In this document: positions 1 through 5,186 of the stretch, piece by piece
How positions within the stretch are numbered: position 1 is the stretch's first letter
Layout of the letters: every line of letters begins with the position of its first letter
Source: Opitutales bacterium
GTDB lineage: Bacteria > Verrucomicrobiota > Verrucomicrobiia > Opitutales > UBA2987
DNA: 5,186 nucleotides
NCBI GenBank assembly: GCA_021772555.1
Contig: JAJFLT010000175.1
Span: forward strand, 1 to 5,186
Reading direction: 5' to 3'
Notes under the pieces: model-generated
Database searches by the model: none
Told to the model about the DNA's origin: nothing
Seen by the model: only the letters and a program-made list of their open reading frames with translations
Position numbers and translations under genes: made by a program

Positions 1-1
1 G

Positions 2-622
2 GGAGAAGGAAAAATACGGATGACCGCGTTAACGCATCTCCTCCGTCTTCGGCAGATTTGCGCGGATCCGCGACAAGTCAATAAAGACACCTCAAGCGAA
101 AATTCAGCCAAACTGGGTGCTTTTCTCGAAATCCTTGATGAAGCGCTGGATGATGGACATCGAATCCTTCTATTTTCTCAATTTGTAACAGTCTTGAATT
201 TTATTCGCGAGGCGCTTGTGGAAGGCGATCATGCCTATTGCTACCTCGATGGGCAGACACGCAATCGCCAGAATATCTGCGACCAGTTTAACAATGATGA
301 AAACATTCCGGTCTTTCTGATTTCCCTCAAAGCGGGCGGCACGGGGCTCAACCTTACCGGGGCGGACACCGTTGTGCACTTCGATCCCTGGTGGAACCCA
401 GCGGTGGAAGCCCAGGCAACCGACCGTGCACATCGCATCGGACAGCAAAAAAGGGTGACCAGCATTAAACTGATCGCGGCGCAATCCATTGAAGAGAAAG
501 TGCTGGAAATGCAGCAATCCAAATCAATACTGTTACGAGAATTACTGGATGAGAGCGCTGCGTTGACATCCAAAGTCAGTTTGGCAGAAATACGTAACCT
601 TCTTACGCCAAATGTTTCATGA
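2..622 (+). CDS. SNF2-family DNA-dependent ATPase/helicase, C-terminal part (5' partial)
   Basis: This is the RecA-like helicase C-terminal half of a SWI2/SNF2 (superfamily 2) ATPase, a family that uses ATP to translocate on or remodel DNA-protein complexes in the cytoplasm. The frame is open to the window edge, so the ATG at 20 is internal and the N-terminal ATPase lobe lies upstream. Visible landmarks, in order, are the family-typical LRLRQICADP linker (about 44-73), the motif IV region RILLFSQF (about 164-187), motif V with SLKAGGTGLNLTGAD (323-367) followed by the FDPWWNP block (380-400), and motif VI QATDRAHRIGQ (413-445) with the arginine-finger region. A helical tail with IEEKVLEMQQSK follows, and the protein ends soon after, as is usual in bacterial SNF2 proteins. 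The stop is TGA. The family call is firm; the cellular role cannot be read from this fragment. It lies 71 bases before the hydrolase on the same strand, with no evident functional link. Confidence 0.93.
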   Translation, partial: GEGKIRMTALTHLLRLRQICADPRQVNKDTSSENSAKLGAFLEILDEALDDGHRILLFSQFVTVLNFIREALVEGDHAYCYLDGQTRNRQNICDQFNNDENIPVFLISLKAGGTGLNLTGADTVVHFDPWWNPAVEAQATDRAHRIGQQKRVTSIKLIAAQSIEEKVLEMQQSKSILLRELLDESAALTSKVSLAEIRNLLTPNVS

Positions 623-693
623 AACTTCAAATTGGATTCTTTAGTCGAATGGTTTAACCTGAAAACATCCGTTGGACTGAATATTATTATATT
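623..693 (+). other. Intergenic spacer before the hydrolase gene
   Basis: This short AT-rich gap holds no gene. A perfect 12-base palindrome, GTTTCATGAAAC (614-625), overlaps the upstream stop codon, but its stem would be only four pairs and no T-run follows, so it is not a credible terminator. No good Shine-Dalgarno sequence precedes the GTG at 694, where the last bases are an AT repeat. The nearest promoter-like pairs have poor matches to consensus. Co-transcription with the SNF2 gene or a weak local promoter are both possible. Confidence 0.4.
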
Positions 694-2880
694 GTGAGTG
701 ACAAAGCAGCCATTGACCACGACCTGAGCTTTCGGACGCCCTCAATGAGTTGGGATGAGGGATTACCCTTGGGAAATGGTCTTCTGGGGGCGTTGGTATG
801 GGGGAACGGTCGCCCCATGAATATCTCGCTCGATCGGACAGATTTGTGGGACCTGCGCCCGGTGCCAGAGTATTTCAGCGAGGAGTATTCCTATGCGCTT
901 ATGCGGCAATGGGAAAAGGAGAGACGGATTGACGACTTGAAACGGGTCTATGAAGAACCCTATCGAAGGTTTGGCCCCACAAAAATACCTGCCGGTCGCA
1001 TTGAGCTTTCATTTGAGCCGGAAGTGGAATTTCGATGTGCCGGTTTGACCTTGGCGGATGCGTGCGGACGGTTTCAGTTGGGCGGTGATATAGCTGCAAC
1101 CGTCTATATTCATGCCACCATCCCGGTCGGTTTGATTTCGGTTTCGGGATGCCATTCCGTCGCAGCGCGCTTCAAGCGTTCTGAACCGACGTCGCGGTCC
1201 GATGAGGGTGCAAAGCAAGCCTCCGGGATTGGTCGTATTTCAGATCTTGGCTATCCGTGTCCGGAATTTCGTTCGGGAACGAATTGGATCGGTTACCAGC
1301 AGGATGGTTGGGAGGGGTTCCGGTTTGCCGTTTGTCTGCTATGGGAGAATGTTTTGCAGAAAGGAGAGGCATGGCGGGCCGTGTGGACTGTAACAACCTC
1401 TCAAGAGAGCGCCGATCCCCTCGCACTAGCGTTGGAACGGGCACAATCGGTATTGGCAAAAGACCCAATGGAACTCAACCGTGCCCATAGTTCCTGGTGG
1501 GAGGACTATTGGTCGAAATCGAAAGTGCATGTTCCTAATCCGGTTATCGAGAAGCAGTGGTATCTCGACACTTATAAGTTTGGGGCTGCCAGCCGTAGGG
1601 GATCGCCGCCCATTACCCTGCAAGGTCCGTGGACCGCCGACAATGGCCGGTTGCCACCCTGGAAAGGAGATTATCATCACGATCTCAATACCCAGCTCAG
1701 CTATTGGTCTTGTTATGCAAGCAACCATCTCGATGAGGGGCTCAGTTTTCTCGATTGGCTGTGGGAAACCCGCGATGTTTGCCGGGCATGGTCGGAACGG
1801 TTTTTCAGCCTGCCGGGATTGAATGTGCCTATGACGGCGGACCTGAATAACAATCAAATGGGAGGATGGCGGCAATATACGCATTCCGCCACGACCGGCG
1901 CCTGGCTTGCGCACCATTTCTACATGCATTGGAAGTTCAGTATGGATAGCCAGTTCCTGGAGGAACGGGCCTTCCCTTATATTCGCGAATGCGCTGTCTT
2001 TATTGAAGCGATAACGCTTGAAAGGGATGAGAACGGGTACCGCACCCTACCTCTCAGTTCGTCTCCCGAGATAAATCACAATTTGCCCGAGGCCTGGTTT
2101 CCGACGATCACTAATTATGATTTGTCGCTCATAACCTGGCTGTTGTCGGCCGCCTCGGAGCTCGCAACCGAACTTGGACAGTGTGACGAATCCGCTCATT
2201 GGAAAGAGGTGTTAAGTGAATTTCCCCGTCTTAGTCTGGGCGACCAGGGGCAGTTGCTCGTTGCCGGGGGCACACCGTTGGCGTCTTCGCATCGGCATTT
2301 TTCCCACCTGATGGCCATACAGCCACTTAACCTCATCGACTGGAGCCATGGTCACGAGGACCAAGAGATCATTACCGCTTCATTGCGGGACCTCGATCGG
2401 CTTGGTACCGAACAATGGACCGGTTACAGTTTCGCGTGGCTTGCGAACCTGGCATCGCGTGCGCGCGATGGCAAACGCGCGGAACAGGCTTTGGAGATTT
2501 TCGCCAGCGCTTTTACCCTACGAAACAGCTTTCATTGTAATGGTGATCAGAGCGGGAAAGGTTACAGCAAATACGTTTACCGTCCGGTAAGCCTTGAGGG
2601 AAACTTCGCATCTGCAGCAGGATTACAGGAAATGCTCCTGCAGAGCCACACGGGAGTCATCGATCAATTTCCGGCCATCCCCGATGAGTGGCAAGATGTT
2701 TCATTCAGTCATCTTCGGGCACAAGGCGCTTTTCTTGTCTCGGCGGAACGTCGTGATGGGAAATTAGTATTTTTCGAAGTAACGAGTGAGGTTGGTGGCG
2801 TTTGCCGCATACGATCACCCGAAAACGGGAAGTTGCTTGAATTCAAGTTGGAACCAAAACAAACGATTCACATCACGTGA
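694..2880 (+). CDS. Glycoside hydrolase family 95-type protein (alpha-L-fucosidase-like), cytoplasmic
   Basis: GH95 enzymes are inverting hydrolases acting on alpha-L-fucosides, and some on alpha-L-galactosides. The 728-residue product has the family layout. An N-terminal beta-sandwich opens with the signature WDEGLPLGNGLLGALVWGN (about 20-38). A helical barrel follows, with HHDLNTQLSYW (328-338), LSSSPE (454-459), HRHFSHLM (533-540) and TGYSFAW (576-582). The C-terminal sandwich begins near LEGNFASAAGLQEMLLQSH (634-652). By analogy with Bifidobacterium AfcA, E459 should be the general acid and N332 one of the two water-positioning asparagines. The partner asparagine appears to be D330, and the expected Asp of the GDxxTGWS motif appears to be E573, so substrate or mechanism may differ from the classical enzymes. 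No signal peptide is seen, suggesting cleavage of imported oligosaccharides. The start is GTG: no ATG lies between it and the upstream in-frame TAA at 655-657, and starting at Met18 would lead straight into the signature. It has no evident Shine-Dalgarno site. It converges with the sugar transporter operon. Confidence 0.85.
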   Translation: MSDKAAIDHDLSFRTPSMSWDEGLPLGNGLLGALVWGNGRPMNISLDRTDLWDLRPVPEYFSEEYSYALMRQWEKERRIDDLKRVYEEPYRRFGPTKIPAGRIELSFEPEVEFRCAGLTLADACGRFQLGGDIAATVYIHATIPVGLISVSGCHSVAARFKRSEPTSRSDEGAKQASGIGRISDLGYPCPEFRSGTNWIGYQQDGWEGFRFAVCLLWENVLQKGEAWRAVWTVTTSQESADPLALALERAQSVLAKDPMELNRAHSSWWEDYWSKSKVHVPNPVIEKQWYLDTYKFGAASRRGSPPITLQGPWTADNGRLPPWKGDYHHDLNTQLSYWSCYASNHLDEGLSFLDWLWETRDVCRAWSERFFSLPGLNVPMTADLNNNQMGGWRQYTHSATTGAWLAHHFYMHWKFSMDSQFLEERAFPYIRECAVFIEAITLERDENGYRTLPLSSSPEINHNLPEAWFPTITNYDLSLITWLLSAASELATELGQCDESAHWKEVLSEFPRLSLGDQGQLLVAGGTPLASSHRHFSHLMAIQPLNLIDWSHGHEDQEIITASLRDLDRLGTEQWTGYSFAWLANLASRARDGKRAEQALEIFASAFTLRNSFHCNGDQSGKGYSKYVYRPVSLEGNFASAAGLQEMLLQSHTGVIDQFPAIPDEWQDVSFSHLRAQGAFLVSAERRDGKLVFFEVTSEVGGVCRIRSPENGKLLEFKLEPKQTIHIT

Positions 2881-2907
2881 AGAGGTTTTTCTTATCGGGT
2901 CGTCAAT

Positions 2908-3027
2908 TTATCCTTTGATTGCGCCTGAGCCCACTCCGCGGACGAAGACGCGCATCCCGAATACGAAAATAATAATCAAGGGAACAGCAGCGATATAGTA
3001 GGTGGCCATCAATGCGCCCCATTGTTT
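2908..3027 (-). pseudogene. Detached C-terminal segment of the MalG-type permease (after the in-frame TAG)
   Basis: Directly after the TAG at 3028-3030, the same frame continues for 39 codons to a TAA at 2908-2910. It reads KQWGALMATYYIAAVP, then a hydrophobic stretch (LIIIFVFGM), then RVFVRGVGSGAIKG. This matches the last membrane helix and the conserved FVRG...GAxKG ending of MalG-type sugar permeases. It is therefore the missing end of the neighbouring gene, not intergenic DNA. An ATG at 3009-3007, preceded by GGGG seven bases upstream, could in principle re-initiate a 33-residue one-helix peptide; this is speculative. Only 27 bases separate its TAA from the end of the convergent hydrolase gene, and no hairpin terminator is seen there. 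Confidence 0.85.
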
Positions 3028-3756
3028 CTAGTGGACGCCGTCCAGTTGGTAAAGCTTGACTCCAATGGGATAGAGTTCCTCCTTGCCCAGGACGACGAGA
3101 GGAAGCACGAAGTCGTTCCAGTGGTTAATGAAATCGAGAATGGCGGCGGTCATTATGATAGGCGTACACATGGGGATAACGATATGAAGGATCTGCCGCA
3201 GGTCGCCCGCACCATCGATCTGTGCCGAATCGAAGAGGTCCTGTGGAATGTCCTCGATAAAATTTCGCAAGAGGTAAATCGCCACCACTTGGGCACTGGC
3301 TGTGGCAGGAATGATCACACCGGAAAAAGTCCCCAACAAGTGAAGATCTTTCAGCAAGGAGAAGAGTGGGATGAGGTTGACCACTCCCGGGATGAACATC
3401 TGCATGAGGAAGAGCAGAAACAAAAAGTTGCTCCCCGGCACCTTATAGCGGCCAAAGAAATAAGCGGCACAAATGGATACGCAGAGGTTTAAAAATGTGG
3501 CTGTAAATGCGATGAAAATGGTTACATAAACAGAGCCGCTGATTTGCTCCCATCCGAAGAGCCAATTTCCCCATTCATAGGGCGCGGTTGGAGTCAGAGG
3601 ATTATTGAAAAATTGCTCGTTCGTTTTCAGGCTGATATTCAAAATCATGTAAAGCGGGAAAAAGGCGAAGAGCAGAACCAGCCAGATGAAGGCATGTTTG
3701 GGCGCTTCCCATCCATGCTTGAGGAGAAATTGATTCAATGGCGGTTTGTTTTTCAT
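3028..3756 (-). CDS. Carbohydrate ABC transporter permease, MalG/UgpE type, truncated by an in-frame amber codon
   Basis: This is an inner-membrane subunit of a binding-protein-dependent sugar importer (CUT1 type), which pairs with the MalF-type permease encoded just upstream. The 242 residues contain five predicted membrane segments (about 22-42, 76-98, 110-134, 144-164 and 198-220). The cytoplasmic EAA loop, which docks the ATPase, is at about 174-195 and reads LFDSAQIDGAGDLRQIL...IP. The family is normally about 270-300 residues with six segments; here the frame stops at TAG (3028-3030) before segment 6. Reading through gives 282 residues with a normal C-terminus. The ATG overlaps the upstream stop as ATGA (3753-3756), and a GAGG motif sits eight bases upstream, so translation is probably coupled. 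Without segment 6 the product is probably non-functional unless the stop is read through or is a sequence error. The family call is firm; the sugar is unknown. Confidence 0.9.
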   Translation of the reverse strand: MKNKPPLNQFLLKHGWEAPKHAFIWLVLLFAFFPLYMILNISLKTNEQFFNNPLTPTAPYEWGNWLFGWEQISGSVYVTIFIAFTATFLNLCVSICAAYFFGRYKVPGSNFLFLLFLMQMFIPGVVNLIPLFSLLKDLHLLGTFSGVIIPATASAQVVAIYLLRNFIEDIPQDLFDSAQIDGAGDLRQILHIVIPMCTPIIMTAAILDFINHWNDFVLPLVVLGKEELYPIGVKLYQLDGVH

Positions 3757-4703
3757 TTATCCACCCTCACGTACTTTTGGTTGACGTAGGTTAACATGAG
3801 GATGATTAGAAACATTATGATGCCGAGGGCGCAGGCATAACCCATCTCTGTTTCCTTGTCATAGAATGCCTTGCGGAACATGTAGAGCCCGGGTACGAGG
3901 CCAGCACCGCCCGGACCACCGGTATTGCCCAGAAGCACCAATGTGAGGCCGTATTCCTTGATCGTACCAATAATCATGAGAATCAGATTGATGCGGACCT
4001 GAGTGAGAATTAAAGGCAGTTCGATATTCCAGAAGGTGCGGATAGGGCCTGTCCCGTCGATTTTGGCGGCATCGTAAATGTCGTCGGAAATGCTCGAAAG
4101 ACCAGAGAGATAGATAAGTACGCCGATCGTTCCCACCCATGGAAACCCCCAAATAATGAGGGCTGGTATGATAAGCTCCTGCCGGGAAAGCCAGGCCGGG
4201 CTGGTACTTTCCAGGAACACCCCCCAATGGAAGATTCCGTCGATGTAAACCAGTAAATCCATAAGGTGTGTGAAATCGAGAAAGGCGTTCAGGATACCGA
4301 AATTGGGGTCGAAGAAATATTTCCAAATCAAAATCATCACGATGGCTGGGATAATCAGGGGAATAACGAACAACACCCGATAGAAGTATCCGAATTTCGC
4401 GCTTCGAAGGCGATGGATGGCCACCGCCGTGGCGATGGACGGAATCATCTTGAAGAGGTTGGCCACAACTAGAATAGAGACTATGTAATAGCCGTGATGG
4501 ACATAGGGATCAGAGAAGGCGCGCTTATAGTTATCGAAACCGATGAATTCCTTCACGTAGCCGCCGTCCCAGTTGAAGAAAGAATAATATATGGCGCCCC
4601 AGGCCGGGAAATAGGCGAATGTCAGGAGCAGGCACAGGCTGGGCAGGACGAACAGGCAGGCTCGCCAGTGGTATTTCAGTTGCTTGAAACTTACCTGCTT
4701 CAT
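3753..4703 (-). CDS. Carbohydrate ABC transporter permease, MalF/UgpA/LacF type
   Basis: This is the first permease of a CUT1-type sugar importer and would form the membrane channel with the MalG-type subunit encoded next. The 316-residue protein is of normal length. Its N-terminal segment RACLFVLPSLCLLLTFAYFP (15-32) and the following YYSFFNWDG...FIGFDNYKRAFSDP (39-66) are typical of MalF/UgpA-type subunits. Further membrane segments lie at about 72-95, 106-126, 178-200, 236-250 and 289-306. The EAA loop is at about 210-230 (YDAAKIDGTGPIRTFWNIELP), with the conserved Asp-Gly pair that contacts the transporter ATPase. The external loop between segments 3 and 4 (about 131-177) looks somewhat long. 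The ATG at 4703 overlaps the TGA of the upstream gene as ATGA (4700-4703), with an AGGA 12 bases upstream, slightly farther than ideal. Its own TGA overlaps the next start in the same way. The substrate cannot be read from the permease; the nearby GH95 gene hints at a fucose- or galactose-type oligosaccharide. Confidence 0.95.
   Translation of the reverse strand: MKQVSFKQLKYHWRACLFVLPSLCLLLTFAYFPAWGAIYYSFFNWDGGYVKEFIGFDNYKRAFSDPYVHHGYYIVSILVVANLFKMIPSIATAVAIHRLRSAKFGYFYRVLFVIPLIIPAIVMILIWKYFFDPNFGILNAFLDFTHLMDLLVYIDGIFHWGVFLESTSPAWLSRQELIIPALIIWGFPWVGTIGVLIYLSGLSSISDDIYDAAKIDGTGPIRTFWNIELPLILTQVRINLILMIIGTIKEYGLTLVLLGNTGGPGGAGLVPGLYMFRKAFYDKETEMGYACALGIIMFLIILMLTYVNQKYVRVDK
3765..3768 (-). 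promoter_or_regulatory. Ribosome binding site of the MalG-type permease
   Basis: On the minus strand, GAGG is followed by GTGGATAA and then the ATG at 3756, an eight-base spacing that suits a Shine-Dalgarno site. It lies inside the last codons of the upstream permease gene and supports this start together with the ATGA overlap. Confidence 0.5.
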
Positions 4704-5185
4704 TTTGTTTTAAAGTCCTGCCTCATTTCTTCCAGCACGTCGCCGCGTGGAGGAAAGGGAAACAGTTCAACCGGCATCAGGTTGTGAGGTGGAAATTGAT
4801 AAGCGCTGTTTTTGATTTGGGTATGGACATACTGACGATAGCTAAAGACATGCCCGAAAAACGCTTTCACAATTTGCACGCCGAGCTGGTAAGAGGTGCC
4901 CGTTCCCATCGTCTGCCCCGGTTTCATTACGCCCCCTTCTTCAAAAAGCAATTTTACTCGAGAACGGGCCAGATTGCGTTCGCTTCCTATGATCTCTTTT
5001 TTGCTGATGGCGTCTCTTTGCACCATCAGCCACTCTTCTCCTTTGGTGGTCCAGGCATGCGTCAGGCCGTCCATGAACTCATCGAAGGTGAGTTGGCCAC
5101 CGAGAAATAGAAAGTAGTTTTGGTCGAAATACAATTCTATCTCGGGTCCGGTAGTGAGTTCGGGCGCACTGGAGACACCTTTTAT
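4700..5185 (-). CDS. C-terminal part of an ABC-operon protein, possibly the solute-binding protein (5' partial)
   Basis: The frame is open from the window end to a TGA at 4700-4702, giving 161 residues of a C-terminus. The TTG at 5134 is only an internal codon and no start is visible. I do not recognise the family with certainty. The stretch FLFLGGQLTFDEFMDGLTHA, followed by a Trp, resembles the last helices of sugar-binding proteins, where a Gly-x-Leu/Ile-Thr-x-Glu/Asp-Glu/x-Phe pattern is common. Its position directly before two sugar permeases, with an ATGA overlap, also fits a binding protein. Against this, about 115 further residues follow that helix. They include GVMKPGQTMGTGTSYQLG and a Pro-rich ELFPFPPRGD before a charged end, and binding proteins usually end sooner. 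No membrane segment is seen. It could be a binding protein with an extended tail or an unrelated operon member. Confidence 0.5.
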   Translation of the reverse strand: MKGVSSAPELTTGPEIELYFDQNYFLFLGGQLTFDEFMDGLTHAWTTKGEEWLMVQRDAISKKEIIGSERNLARSRVKLLFEEGGVMKPGQTMGTGTSYQLGVQIVKAFFGHVFSYRQYVHTQIKNSAYQFPPHNLMPVELFPFPPRGDVLEEMRQDFKTK

Positions 5186-5186
5186 G

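Noticed and set aside
614..625. Perfect palindrome GTTTCATGAAAC at the end of the SNF2 gene
   Set aside because: As a hairpin it has only four stem pairs and no following T-run, so it is not a terminator; a single 12-base palindrome is weak evidence for an operator.
632..693. Promoter-like elements (TTGGAT with TAACCT; TATTAT near the GTG)
   Set aside because: The -10 match is poor in the first pair. The TATTAT lies directly against the start codon without a correctly spaced -35, so no promoter is claimed.
1426..1929. Open - strand frame of 167 codons inside the hydrolase gene
   Set aside because: It lies wholly antisense to conserved GH95 coding sequence, has no recognisable motifs, and shows the composition expected of a shadow frame.
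2873..2880. Palindrome TCACGTGA at the hydrolase stop codon
   Set aside because: It is eight bases long, lies within coding sequence, and has no partner copy or T-tract. This is probably chance.
3022..3492. Open + strand frame of 156 codons opposite the MalG-type permease
   Set aside because: It is antisense to a strongly recognisable permease, its product is an unstructured charged sequence with no family features, and it is best explained as a codon shadow.
4784..5110. Open + strand frame of 108 codons at the right end
   Set aside because: It is antisense to the minus-strand operon gene, whose frame is continuous and coupled by an ATGA overlap to the permease; there is no independent support.

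Overview
This window holds five protein-coding stretches in two blocks that converge near position 2890. The left block, on the + strand, has the C-terminal part of a SNF2-family DNA-dependent ATPase (cut by the window start) and then a complete glycoside hydrolase of the GH95 type. The right block, on the - strand, is an operon fragment. It begins with a gene cut by the window end (possibly the C-terminus of a sugar-binding protein), followed by a MalF/UgpA-type and a MalG/UgpE-type sugar ABC permease. Both gene junctions in this operon are 4-base ATGA stop/start overlaps.

The main anomaly is in the last gene of the operon. The MalG-type permease reading frame is stopped by an amber TAG at 3028-3030. 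The same frame then continues for 39 more codons with no insertion or deletion. Those codons encode the family's final membrane segment and its characteristic C-terminus ending in GAIKG, closing with TAA at 2908-2910. The full frame would give a normal 282-residue permease; the literal frame gives 242 residues lacking transmembrane segment 6. This could be a recent nonsense mutation, a sequencing error, a split gene with re-initiation, or amber readthrough. The other four genes all end in TGA.

Functionally, the transporter would bring a sugar or oligosaccharide across the inner membrane. The hydrolase has no signal peptide and would cleave a fucosidic or related alpha-L-linkage in the cytoplasm. 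No transporter ATPase is visible. The SNF2 ATPase appears unrelated to sugar use.

The organism is a bacterium with intermediate GC and weak or variable ribosome-binding sites. GH95 combined with a binding-protein-dependent sugar importer and SNF2 ATPases would suit a polysaccharide-degrading lineage such as Verrucomicrobiota or its relatives. This placement is an impression from protein character, not a demonstrated assignment. No RNA genes, mobile elements, CRISPR arrays or convincing terminators were found.
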